In this document: positions 35,101 to 47,100 of the stretch, piece after piece
Layout of the letters: each line of letters starts with the position of its first letter
How positions within the stretch are numbered: the first letter of the stretch is position 1
Origin: Syncephalis plumigaleata
Taxonomy: Eukaryota; Zoopagomycota; Zoopagomycetes; Zoopagales; Piptocephalidaceae
Length of the DNA: 64,000 nt
Assembly (NCBI GenBank): GCA_025201365.1
Contig: JAIXMF010000004.1
Coordinates: forward strand, 1,426,001-1,490,000
Direction: 5' to 3'
Notes under the pieces: model-generated
Told to the model about the DNA's origin: nothing
The model's database searches: none
Seen by the model: the letters and a program-made list of their open reading frames with translations, nothing else
Program-made: the position numbers and the translations under genes

Positions 35101-38100
35101 GGTGTAAGTTATCATTATTATTGTGACGTATTTGTACTAATGATAACATGTCGCATAATCTATACATGTGCTTGTATATCAGCTTGTAAGTTACCATGCT
35201 CACTGTAATGCATGGATGTACTAACTACGATATGATTCACTATCCATATATGTTTGTGTTCAATAGGCTGTAAGTCATTACTCTGACCACAATGAATGAG
35301 ATACTAATCACGCTATGGCACACGATCCACACCTCTTCTTGTACGATAGGGCGTAAGTCACCATTCTGACTGTAATAAATGTGATACTAACTACGATACG
35401 GCACACGATCCGCATACGCTTATGTATGATAGCTCGTAAGTCATCATTCTGATTGTCATTAATGATGTACTAATTATAACATGACGTATGATCCACGTGT
35501 GGTTATGCTTAACAGCTCGTAAGTTACCATTCTAAGTATGACGTGCACTATACTAATTACAATATAATCTACGACTAATTTGTGATTAAAAGGATGTAAG
35601 TCAGCATTCTAATCGTAACATTTAACATGCTAAAGCCAACCTGGTACACGATTTGTCCATGGCTATACGCAATAGGGGGTAAGAAGTCAACACTCTAGCC
35701 ACAACAGATAATGCGCTAACGATGATGTGTGCCACACGATTTACACGTGATTACTTGTAATAGGTTGTAAGTTAGCACGCTGTTCACAATACGCACAATA
35801 CGCTAACGGTGATGACATGTGCAATCCACGTATGTTCACATACAACAGGATGTAAGTTAGTATCATTATTGCGAGATGTAGTACGCTAATGACAAATGGC
35901 ACTCGATCCACGCATGGCTATGCATAACAGAACGTAAGTTGACGTTAGTCTACAAGGAATAATTTACTAACTACCTTGTGGTACACGGCATGCGTATGAT
36001 TATGTGTAACAGGTTGTAAGTTACCACTTGACTGTAGCCTATAAGTGTACTAATTATACTATGGCACATGATCCATATGTTCCTATATGATAGGGCGTAA
36101 GTCATCATTTTGATCGTAATGAATGAGGTACTAATCACGCTATGGCGTATGATCCACGTATGTTGTTGTATGATAGGACGTAAGTAAGCATTCTGACTGC
36201 GATGAATGAGGTATTAACTATAATATGACTCACGATCTGCATATGTTGTTGTATGATAGGCCGTAAGTCACCATTCTAGCTGTAATGAGCGTGGTACTAA
36301 TTATGATATGACATGTGATCCTCGTATGCTTGTATATGATAGGCCGTAAGTCATTATTCTGGTAATAGTTTGTAGGGTACTAATTACGATACGATCCACA
36401 TACGCTTGCGTATAACAGCTTGTAAGTTACCATTCTGGTTGTAATGCATGGATGTACTAACCACATTACATCACGTGATTTCCATACGTTTGTGTATGAT
36501 AGCAAGTAAGTCTCCATTTCAAATGCAATGTATGAATATATCAATATTAATATGACACATGATCCACGTATGTTTATAAACGATAGCACGTAAGTTACCA
36601 TTCTAGCTGTGATGCATGAGGCACTAACTACGATATGACACATGATCCCCGCATGTTTCTGTATGCCAGGCTGTAAGTTAATGTTTTTGATCGTAATGTA
36701 TTAATGTACTAATCACAGCATGGCATACGATCCACGTATGTTCTTGTATGGTAGGAGGTAAGTTACCATTCTGACTACAATGTATTGATGTACTGACTAC
36801 AGTATGGCGCATGATCCACGTATGTTCTCGTGTTATAGAGCGTAAGTTAACATTTTGACCACAATGAATGGCGTACTGACTATAGTATGGCACATGATCC
36901 ACCTATGTTTCTGTATGATAGGCCGTAAGTTACCATTTTGATTGTAATGTATGCATGAGGTACTAACTACGATATGACACACGATCCCTGCATGTTTCTG
37001 TATACCAGATTGTAAGTTAATGTTTTTGATCGTAATGTATGAATGTATTAATCACAGCATGACACACGATCCACGTATGTTCTTGTGTTGTAGAGCGTAA
37101 GTTATTGTTCTGACCGTAATACACGATGTACTAACTACTGTGTAACACATGATCCACGTATGTTTCCGTATGATAGGATGTAAGTTACCATTACTATTGT
37201 AATGTATGTATGGGCTAATTATAATCTATATCTTTGTGTACAATAGATCGTAAGTTACTGTTCTGATCGTAATGAATGGATGTACTAATTACACTATGGC
37301 ACACGATTAACATACGTTCTCGTATGGTAGGCCGTAAGTTATCACTCCAGTTGTAACCTATAAGGTACTAATTGTGATATGGCTCACGGTTCACATATGT
37401 TCTCGTATTATAGAGCGTAAGTTACCATTCCACTTGTAACCTATGTCATACTAATCCCACTATGGTTCATGATTCATATATTTTTGCATACGATAGGACG
37501 TAAGTCATCATTCCAATGGTAATGTGTGGATGTACTAATCACAATACGGCATGCAATCCATGTCTGCTTGTCTATAACAGTTTGTGAGTCATCATTTTGG
37601 CCGTAATGAGTGATGCGCTAACGACTATATGCCACATTATTCCCGTATTCTCTTGTATGATAGGAGGTAAGTAATCATTTTGACTGCAACGTATAAGATA
37701 CTGACTACGATATGGCACTCAATTTATACGCTTCTACATGATAGCCTGTAAGTAATCATTTTGACGGCAATGAATGAGTACTAACTACAATGTGACATGT
37801 GATTACACATGTTTCTGTATGATAGTTTGTAAGTTATCATTCTGACCACAATGAATGGATGTACTAATCACGCTATGGCATACGATCCATGTATGTTGTT
37901 GTATGATAGGGCGTAAGTTACTATTCTGACTACAATGAATCAATGTCCTAACCGTAGTATGGCACACGGTCCACATACATTCTTGTATGAAAGACCGTAA
38001 GTTACCATTTTGCTTGTAATATGCTTGTTCTAATCACGCTATGACACATGATCCACATACATTCTTGTATGATAGGGCGTAAGTCATCATTTTGATCGTA

Positions 38101-38974
38101 ATGAATGATGTACTAATCATAATACGGCGTATGATCCACGTATGTTGTTGTATGATAGGCCGTAAGTTACTACTCTGACCACAACCTATGAGGTATTAAC
38201 TATGATATGGCTCACGACCTGCGTATGCTTATGTATGATAGGCCGTAAGTCACCATTCTAGCTGTAATGAGCGTGATACTAATTATGATATGACAAATGG
38301 TTCGCCTATATTCTTGTATGATAGGCTGTAAGTTGTCATTCTGACTGCAATGTATTGATGTACTAACTACTGTGTAACATATGATCCACGTATGTTTCCG
38401 TATGATAGGATGTAAGTTACCATTACTATTGTAATGTATGTATGGGCTAATTATAATCTATATCTTTGTGTACAATAGATCGTAAGTTACTGTTCTGATC
38501 GTAATGAATGGATGTACTAATTACACTATGGCACACGATTAACATACGTTCTCGTATGGTAGGCCGTAAGTTATCACTCCAGTTGTAACCTATAAGGTAC
38601 TAATTGTGATATGGCTCACGGTCCACATATGTTCTCGTATTATAGAGCGTAAGTTACCATTCCACTTGTAACCTATGTCATACTAATCCCACTATGGTTC
38701 ATGATTCATATATTTTTGCATACGATAGGACGTAAGTCATCATTCCAATGGTAATGTGTGGATGTACTAATCACAATACGGCATGCAATTCATGTCTGCT
38801 TGTCTATAACAGTTTGTAAGTCATCATTTTGGCCGTAATGAGTGATGCGCTAACGACTATATGCCACATTATTCCCGTATTCTCTTGTATGATAGGCCGT
38901 AAGTTACCATTCCAATCGTCATCTACGATATATTAATCACACTACAATCTACATCATCTGGACGATAGGTTTAA
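32159..38974 (+). CDS. Secreted protein encoded by 84 exons, 78 of them exactly 3 nt
   Basis: Exon 1 (32159-32255) encodes a signal peptide (MKFSAVIAIAVAVVAVASLV) and a basic stretch with RIRRR, and ends in phase 1. Internal exons: 32327 (3 nt), 32408 (3), 32502-32507, 32589 (3), 32667 (3), 32752 (3), 32833-32841, 32922-32923 (2 nt), 73 exons of 3 nt from 33008 to 38898, and 38969-38977, which reads GTT-TAA-GCA with the stop at 38972-38974. The 2-nt exon brings the frame from phase 1 to 0. The product is 117 residues. Its 73-codon part is rich in Ala (16), Gly (14) and Asp (11), looks amphipathic, and contains DIASDF twice and GGLA twice. ERRAPQ just before it resembles a Kex2-type maturation site. 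Every intron has a donor, a branch site and an acceptor. The other two frames of the triplets stop at codons 4 and 22. The function is unknown. The main alternative is skipping of the micro-exons in vivo, which only RNA data can exclude. Confidence 0.85.
34101..34424 (+). repeat. Duplicated block of four codon-intron units, copy 1
   Basis: Nearly identical to 34993-35316, offset 892 bp (eleven units). It carries the codons for Gly-Gly-Leu-Ala (34131, 34209, 34291, 34375), and copy 2 carries the same codons at 35023, 35101, 35183 and 35267. Confidence 0.9.
34993..35316 (+). repeat. Duplicated block of four codon-intron units, copy 2
   Basis: Second copy of 34101-34424; only scattered substitutions separate the two, so the event is recent relative to the rest of the array. 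Confidence 0.9.
37128..37663 (+). repeat. Duplicated block of six codon-intron units, copy 1
   Basis: Nearly identical to 38360-38895, offset 1232 bp (fifteen units). It carries the codons for Asp-Ile-Ala-Ser-Asp-Phe (37177 to 37583); copy 2 repeats them from 38409 to 38815. Confidence 0.9.
38360..38895 (+). repeat. Duplicated block of six codon-intron units, copy 2
   Basis: Second copy of 37128-37663. The exons that follow the two copies differ (GAG at 37664, GCC at 38896), so the duplication edge falls at an acceptor/codon border. Confidence 0.9.
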
Positions 38975-39028
38975 GCAGTAAGTAATAATCCAAATAGTTA
39001 TACCCATACTAATCCATTATGATTACAG

Positions 39029-39198
39029 AGCAAGACAAGGACATCATCAAGTAGATATTATAGGTATTCAAGTCAAGAATGGATTGGTGCAAGACCCTTT
39101 AGTGTCCATGTCATTCAAGTCATTATTCCTTGGTACAACAACAACAAATATATCTACAAGATCATCATTCAATCATTTATTGAATAAATATGTCAATC
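39029..39198 (+). other. Last (non-coding) exon of the micro-exon gene
   Basis: Begins after gattacag at 39028. The final intron (38978-39028, 51 nt) starts only three bases after the TAA codon, too close to mark the mRNA for the usual junction-dependent decay. The exon is about 90% like 30279-30437 downstream of the orphan gene. It contains AATAAA at 39183-39188. Confidence 0.75.
39183..39188 (+). terminator. Poly(A) signal of the micro-exon gene
   Basis: AATAAA about 155 nt into the last exon; the match to the orphan-gene 3' UTR ends about 10 nt later. Confidence 0.65.
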
Positions 39199-39460
39199 TG
39201 CTTATTGAGTAAATTTAAATATTTATTTAGTTAATGTTTTTTACCACCCACTTGTTGCTATTTCTTGTCCCTATTCTGATCGCTCTTTTTAACCACTACT
39301 TTCATTCTAGTGTACTTTTACTGACGATTATACAACTAGTACGCTACAACGTATAATAGTTACAATCTTACAACTAGATTAAAGAAGAGCGCGTGTGTGT
39401 ATATGCATACACTCACACTCACCTACACACGCAAGAAGGATAAGTTCAAATCATAGCAAT

Positions 39461-42400
39461 ATGTCAGAGAGTGCATTTCTCGCGACATTAGGATTTGATC
39501 CTCAACGTATCAGTCCAGATGAAGCATTAGAGGAGATACATCGACGTATCGTAAAAGAACCAGAACTCGGGCGTCATCTACTGCCTAGTTTATTGCCGTT
39601 GGCTCAAATAGATAATAATAATACGCGTCATTGGTTTTTACGATGTGCCTATTCAATTGTAACTACTTGGCGTGGACCAAGTAAGTTTAATAGAAGCAAA
39701 GAAAGCAGCTAGACGATATTGACCAACTAGCTATTTATATACATATATACATATATATAATGCGTATTCCACTATTCAGGCTATGAATTGGTGGCACTTG
39801 GTGAGGCAACACGTATTCAACTACAGGCAACGAGTACAGCTGTAGTGGCACAGGCTATTCGTTTAGCTTCAGCATTAACTCCAGTGGCATTTCGTCTATG
39901 GTAAGCGCTGTACAGATAGCGATAGGCATAGTAAGGTTAATGATATTGACTGTATTTCTGTATAGTTGCTTCGGCGAAGGAGATCCTACACTATGGAATA
40001 CAGTGGAACAACTCAAAGTAGCAATCGATTTGGCAGCAGCCTCATCTTATGATCGTATTTGTATATCGGTAGTAAAATATTTCGGTATGCTGATTTGCCT
40101 ATTCTCACCGGGATCTTCCTCGGAGGTATGTGATTAGCATATGTTGGATAATACGTCGTGTTAATGTAATAATGGTGCCATTTGTTTATACGCTACTCTA
40201 TCGTGTGTAATAGATATCACTTGATGCTTGTAATCCGAATCATCCCTTCCTATCAAGAACGATGCTAGAACAGGAGAGTCGATCACGGTTGGACAGACTT
40301 GTTCAATGGATTCCTAGTACATCCGCGTTAGTAGCCAGTATAATTTATTACAGCATTAATTACTAACCTAATTCATTAATATGTTACTCACCCTACTATA
40401 TCAGCAATGGAGTAGCCTCTATCATTAGTGTACTAGCAATGATATGTCTGGCACGTCCACAATACATTCCCAATATTGTATCCACTCTACTTGGATATTA
40501 CGTTTCACCATCACCGGCCTGGTCTGCCACACGTGTACGATACTATAAAAAGAACCTTAAAGTGATGTTAATGAGTATTTTCAAGTGCGTTACCATTAGC
40601 GAGACGGTAGTCATTTCCGATTCTTGTTGGTTATCCTCATTGCTATTATTGTCATTTGAACTAATAAATTTACAAATTGTTTACCTACAGGAATATGAAA
40701 GTAGACATGGAGAATTCCGGTGATGTCGTGGCTGCACTTAAATTATTAGGACTCGAACAAGAAATGGTACATCATCAACATCGAAGAGCACGTCTACTAC
40801 AAAAGAATGCCGGTAAGATGAACATCCATGATGATTAGGGAAATAAGCAATATATGTACTAATTGATTGATTGATTGATTGATTGATGTGTAATTAGCAG
40901 CTCAAGCAGCGCAAATAGAAGAGTCCAATCGCACTACGACACAAGACCGTCCATGTAAGTTGATGTTTGTAATACTAGCTAGTCACTTACTATCATCGAA
41001 TATAGTCGATATTACCACGATACCATCAGAGATAGCAGCTCAATTGGCCACTGATTGTTTACATAAAGTATCCAGTATTGAGTTTCGTCAAGCAACCGCG
41101 GTAAGATAGATGAAGCAGTAATAGCCCATTTATACTGACATCTTATTCTTATGATTAGAGTGCTCCATTACGTAAACTCTCCATTGTAGGCATATCTGAT
41201 GTAATGCCACCATGTAAAAAGATACGCGTATCAACACGAGATCCCCGTCATAGAGATGCGCGATTTACCGATTTAATACAAACAGTTGTGGAACCCGCTC
41301 CTGTCAATGAGGAACCCGCTGTAATAATGAATACCATTGATGAAACAAAGAGTATTGCCGAATTACGCGAGGCACTCATTAAGAAAGAGGCGCGTGAAAG
41401 GGAACGTGACAATAGTGGAAGGATGGCGACCAGTACACCGACTACCGCTTCATCTTTAGATACATCCACTACATCAGCACTAGTAAGTATATACATATAT
41501 ACATATATGTCAATGATTCTAACGAACAACTCATAATTTGGAAACAAAGAATGACGATCATCTAGTCATGCCCACTAATTTGCAAGGACCGGAAACCTTA
41601 TCAGACGAGGAACTATTAGAGTTACGCGGAGAGTGTTATGATCGCTTATTACAAGATGGCAATACCAGTAGTATTGGACTATCAGTGTGGATGCAAATAC
41701 TAGTGCGATTAGCGGCACGTTCCTTACACGAACCGAATCATTATCGTGAGCGTCTTTGGTCATTTATACGACAGAACTTTGAAGAGCAGTACGTGTTGAC
41801 TATTAATCTCTCGAGTATTGATTACTAATGAATATGACATTTTCTAGACAAGAATTATGCATTAGTTGGCTGTACGAAGCATGGCATCAATGCAGTAAAG
41901 ATGACTATACTAGTTATGCAGAACAGCTATTTGAATTGGCTCGAGACTATTTTGTGAATCAGGATCAATCATCACTAGGTGGATTTGTTCAAAGTTTCCC
42001 GTATGTTCCCGATAGTCTATTGGAACGATTGAACGAACTATTAGATATGGAAACAAGGTAAGCAGTAGATATATGTGTATATATATAATAATGATGTAGA
42101 TACTAATATCACCATAACATCATTAGTCGATTAATGGGCATTGACGCGTTAAGTATACTGGCAGTGCAACGACCACCAGTTAGAGAGCATGCATTCAATC
42201 TACTATTAGCACGATGTATCGATCAAGGTAATACAACGTAAAGCAACATTATACATTATTGATATATATATCGAATACATAAATAGATGCCGATACAAGA
42301 TCAGCTACCATTAAGAAGGTGGTAACATTAGTGCCTCAGGTTACGCTACTCGATACAATGGCACATCAATTTGCACGAGAACATTTGGATTCTATTGTAC

Positions 42401-44094
42401 ATCCAGAGACAATTCAAGTAAAAGAGGAGGAATCGATGCATGTAGATGAAGAGAGTCAACATAAAACGGAAGATGTGGAAATGGCCAATGCATCCGTCAA
42501 TCCATCTACATCCACGTTAGAGCTCGGTGTTGTTCAGTCTATCGCATTGTATTTCGCCATGTGTGCAGAGGAACATTCATTATTAGCAGGGTAGGATATA
42601 GAATGAAAAAGAGAAACTAGTAATAATTGATCAGATCTACTAATCACCGGTAAATAATAGACTATTCGACGTGTACATTCAGTGCGCGGCATCTGTACAG
42701 CGTATTATACGACAACAACTCTATCCGCTTATCAAATCGATTGGTATGCATTCCGAGTATTTACTACAATTATTACAGGATTTCCCTAAAGGTGGCGAGA
42801 CACTAGCCCTTCGTATTCTCATTATTCTTACGGATAAAGGTAAGTGTACTAGTAAAAGTATATCAGTTATAGATCATTATAGCTCATCATTCATGATGGC
42901 ATAGTGGCACCATCACCACGTTTAGTACAAACGGTTAAGAAAGTGTACAAGGAACGAGAACTTGATGCTCGTTTCCTAATTCCTATTGTATCCGGATTAG
43001 ATAAGGTAATCAATTCATAATGATCATTACTGAATACTAACAAACGCGTATACACGGATTAGATGGAGATAATCGAGACACTGCCCAAGATCATTGGTCT
43101 ACTTAATAAAACGGAGCATGAACGTAAAATTGTACGTGAAGTATTGTTACGTATTTTGACCTCGCCATCGACCAATGCTGCTGCTTCCTCATCGACCAAT
43201 CCATCAGCAATGCTAGCAACCACCCCTACTGGATTAAAGGGTCGTCTAGGACCGGCTGAATTATTAGTGGCATTGCACACCTTTGATGAACAGCAAGTGG
43301 GCATCTATAAAGTAGCTGAAGGTAAATGACATGTAAATATATAATGATGAAGGAAAGTTGATTTACTAATATAATACATTATTATGTAATGACAATCTAG
43401 CTACACAAATATGTTTTGGTGAAAAGAGTATATTTACCGCTGAAGTGTTGGCTGTTGTATTACAACAATTACTCGATAGACCTGTATTACCTACATTATT
43501 TATGCGTACGGTAAGAAGATAGAGCAGATGAATAGATAGAGATATATATATATACTAATGTTTAATGGTTAATAGGTGATTCAAAGTGTAACCATTTACC
43601 CTTCACTATCCAACTACGTAATTACACTATTACAGAAGCTTATCACTAGACATGTATGGACGAATGAGATGTTATGGAAAGGATTCATTAAATGTTGCAA
43701 AGTAAGTAATAATGTTGTTGTTGTATTATTGATATAATGATTAATGACTTGTTATCTCTAGTTAATGGTACCTAAATCATTTGATGTCATGTTCCAACTA
43801 CCTAAACCGCATTTACTTAATCTACTAAGTAAGGAGCCATCACTTAAACCACTATTACGAGAGTATGCACAACAGAAACGAGAACAACGTGGATTACGTA
43901 CTGGATCAACAACTACAGCAACAACAACTACAACTAACAATGCTAATACTACTAATATGAATGTATCACAACATGACACAGAAGAGACATTGGTTAAATC
44001 AAGTGTGGAATCCATGGATAAAGAGGAGCATCATTCTACCGCATCTGTGCATGATGATGAAGAGGAGCAAAAGGAAAATATCGAGCATTCCTAA
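39461..44094 (+). CDS. PTA1: Symplekin/Pta1, mRNA 3'-end processing scaffold
   Basis: Scaffold of the cleavage and polyadenylation factor, linking CPSF, CstF and the Pol II CTD phosphatase Ssu72. About twenty exons. The N-terminal heat-repeat block starts at [12 protein letters not shown] (start at 39461; an upstream in-frame ATG at 39395 lies in simple sequence and is not preferred) and continues with [35 protein letters not shown], and [16 protein letters not shown]. After a charged, variable linker with [20 protein letters not shown] the C-terminal symplekin block follows ([57 protein letters not shown]). The end is low-complexity and acidic. Single exons were read by eye; individual borders may be off by a few bases. 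Confidence 0.85.
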
Positions 44095-44189
44095 AGGTTT
44101 ATCACCATCCCGTGAATAAGCCTAATAAGTAATGAATATTGGCACATTTATCTAGTTTTCTTCTTTATCTTCATAAAACAACAACACGA

Positions 44190-47100
44190 TTAGGCTTTCT
44201 TTTTCAATGCTTCCTCAATCTTTTGTAACACTTCTTGTGCCGCTAATGGAATCTTGGTGCCTATCATGCAATGATAATAATAATAATAATAAAAGTCATT
44301 ATTATGCTATAGTTCGTAATTTTCTAATGTATTAATATGCTTACCTGGTCCAAACACACTACTGACACCTGCTTCATAGAGAAAGTCGTAATCTTGTGGT
44401 GGAATAACCCCACCGCATACTACTAATTTATCCTTGGCACCTAACTCGTATAGCTTGCCAATCAATGCTGGCACTAATGTTTTATGACCGGCAGCCTGTG
44501 ACGACACGCCAACCACATGGACATCAGCATCGATAGCTTGTCTAGCTACTTCTTCAGGTGTCTAAATAATAGAAATAAGCAAATGCAATCCAGTGATGAA
44601 TGAGTACTTCTTACTTGGAAGAGTGGTCCCACATCCACGTCAAAACCTAAATCGGCAAATCCAGAAGCGATCACTTTGGCACCACGATCATGTCCATCTT
44701 GACCCATCTTAGCCACAAGTAAACGTGGACGACGACCGTATTTCTTTGCAAATTCCTAGTTGATGTGAATAAATAAATGAATAAAGAGATAATACGTTCT
44801 ACTTACTTCAACCATCTTTAGGGTCTCGCCCACTTCATCACGATCACCATAGGCAGATTTGTAGGCACCGCTTACAACGCGTGTTTCCGCTTCATGTCGT
44901 CCCCATACCTGTAAGTAGCAATTAAGTGATCTACACGAATTGACACTTGATTCGTATGTTTTTAAATACCTTCTCTAGTGCACTCGATATCTCGCCAACC
45001 GTACATCTAACACGAGCTGCCTACTCAATGATTAGTTGATAGAATATGGCATGAAATAACACGAGGATCATTGATATCACACATACCTTAATTGATAAAT
45101 CAAGTAGATTACCCTTGCCAGTGCGTGCACATTCAGTAAGAGCATCCAATGCTGCTTGTGCCTAATACATACAGTTAGATAGACAATACCAGAGATAATG
45201 AATATAGTAAGCATTACATCTTGTGCATTTCTGGTCTCTTTAGCCTTATTAATACGTTCAATCTAGATGGCAGCAACAACAACAATGATGATGAATAAAG
45301 ACTCAATCAATTCTATATTGTATTACATACCTGTTTACGGCGTACATTTGTATTGTCAATGGCCAACACTTCAATTGGTGTTTCCTTTTCCAATCTATAT
45401 TTATTGACACCAACAATAGTTTCTATCATGGCATAATATCATTAGTAACTACTTATTACTGCGGTCAATATCACTCATCCTACCTTGTCCCGAATCAATA
45501 CGAGCTTGTCGCTTAGCTGCACTCTCTTCAATACGTAACTTGGGCATGCCTGTAGCAACTGCCTTAGCCATACCGCCCATCTCCTCAATTTCACGTATAA
45601 TCTTTAATGCTGCATTATAGACATCATTGGTGAGTGACTCCATCATGTAGGAACCGCCCCATGGATCAGCAACCTAATAGATGCAGATGAGCAATTGTAA
45701 TTCCACAATAATAATCATGATGATAGTACCTTAGGAATCATTGCTTCCTCTTGTAGAATAAGTTGCGTATTACGAGCGACACGAGCACTAGTCTCGGTGG
45801 GTAGACCGACTGCTTCATCATAAGCATTGGTGTGTAATGATTGTGTACCACCTAATGTTGCTGCCATAGCCTCTACTGTAGTTCTAATAATGTTATTGTA
45901 TGGATCCTAATGCAATTGATTAGTGACTCAATTATACGTACTAATACATTTGTCGCCGCTTACCTGTTCTGTCAATGACCAGCCGGATGTCTGACTATGT
46001 GTACGTAAACGAAGGGAGTTGGCCTTTTTCGGTTGGAACATCTCCTCCACTAGATTAGCCCATAGTCGACGTGCTGCACGCATCTTGGCAATTTCCTATA
46101 GACACCATTTATTACGATTAGTTTCACTAGTGTAAAAATGACTAGTTCAATAGTACCATGTAGAAGTTCATGCCAATTCCCCAAAAGAATGATAAACGAG
46201 GTGCAAAATCATCGACTGATAATCCTGCCTTCATACCTAGATTACTAGATGTAAGTGCTAATCAAATGCGAATACTTGATAAGCTATCCTACCTGTTCTA
46301 ATGTATTCTAACCCGTCAGCAATAGTGAATGCTGCTTCCAACACATTATCTGCACCAGCCTCTTGAATATGATAACCAGATATAGAGATGGAGTTATAGC
46401 GAGGCATTTCCTATCATATACATCATTAGAACTGATATGAATAGTATGTTAATTAGCATAACAAACCTTGGAGGTATGCTCGAATATATCGGCAATGATA
46501 CGCATTGATTCCTCGGGTGGATAGATATATGTATTGCGTACCATAAACTCTTTGAGAATATCATTCTGAATAGTACCGGATAGATCTTTATGGGCAACAC
46601 CCTAATAGTATGGCATTATTTTGTCATTATTACTTTCCTTTAGTATTAATAGCAATAGATATGCTTGTATGTATATATACCTGTTCCTCTGCAGCAACAA
46701 TGTACATGGCAAGAATTGGTAGTACTGCTCCGTTCATCGTCATTGATACTGACATTTTATCAAGTGGTATTCCACTGAATAGAATCTAGCATAGTTGCCA
46801 TTAGTAGTGGTGCAGTTGATTATACAAACATCATTCGTTATGGTACCTTCATGTCTTCAACGGAATCAATGGCTACACCCGCCATACCAACATCACCGAC
46901 CACACGTGGATGATCTGAATCATATCTGTATATCTATCAGTTACTACTACGGCATCTATAGCATTGTAGCATTACCCTCTATGTGTTGCTAAATCGAATG
47001 CCACACTAAGACCTTGCTGGCCTGCTGCCAAGTTTTTACGATAAAATGCATTACTCTCCTCGACTGTACTGAAACCGGCGTACTATCGATAGATAGACAT

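Larger units (their letters stand above)
32924..38968 (+). repeat. Array of homologous introns, unit about 82 bp
   Basis: Seen as DNA this is a diverged tandem repeat of about 72 units averaging 82 bp. Each unit is one intron plus one codon. The consensus begins GTAAGTTACCATTCTGAC, has a TACTAAC or TACTAAT branch site about 35-40 nt in, then ATGGCACATGATCCACGTAT and ends TGTATGATAG. Introns range from about 64 to 91 nt here; a short subtype of 64-67 nt (TATATCTTTGTATACGATAG-like end) recurs before exons at 33158, 33390, 33881, 34610, 37247 and 38479. Rare donors include GTGAGT, GTAGGT, GTAAGC and GTAAGA. Confidence 0.9.
32327..38977 (+). other. Map of the micro-exons (start positions)
   Basis: The 73 consecutive 3-nt exons start at: 33008, 33091, 33158, 33241, 33323, 33390, 33473, 33563, 33646, 33729, 33813, 33881, 33964, 34048, 34131, 34209, 34291, 34375, 34458, 34541, 34610, 34694, 34777, 34859, 34940, 35023, 35101, 35183, 35267, 35350, 35433, 35516, 35593, 35676, 35764, 35849, 35931, 36013, 36094, 36177, 36260, 36343, 36419, 36503, 36587, 36670, 36755, 36839, 36922, 37009, 37094, 37177, 37247, 37331, 37414, 37497, 37581, 37664, 37745, 37826, 37910, 37994, 38076, 38159, 38242, 38325, 38409, 38479, 38563, 38646, 38729, 38813, 38896. 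Earlier tiny exons: 32327, 32408, 32502 (6 nt), 32589, 32667, 32752, 32833 (9 nt; 32839-32841 alone is also possible) and 32922 (2 nt). The last tiny exon is 38969 (9 nt, with the stop). Confidence 0.8.

Noticed and set aside
36380-36902. Open frames on the minus strand inside the array
   Set aside because: They are by-products of the repeated intron sequence and simply repeat the same text; no start or splice context.
32700-38990. Plain satellite or minisatellite DNA
   Set aside because: A meaningless satellite would not place a donor, branch site and acceptor in every unit with exactly three bases between, nor keep one frame open over 73 triplets ending at a stop while the other two close early.
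32700-38990. CRISPR-like array (82-bp units)
   Set aside because: The invariable part is a spliceosomal intron and the variable part is only 3 nt; the organism is a eukaryote and there are no cas genes.
32256-39028. Array as recursive-splicing ratchets within one giant intron
   Set aside because: Not excluded, but the coding nature of the triplets (open frame, G-first codons, in-frame stop, 2-nt frame correction) argues for inclusion in the mRNA. Kept as the main alternative.
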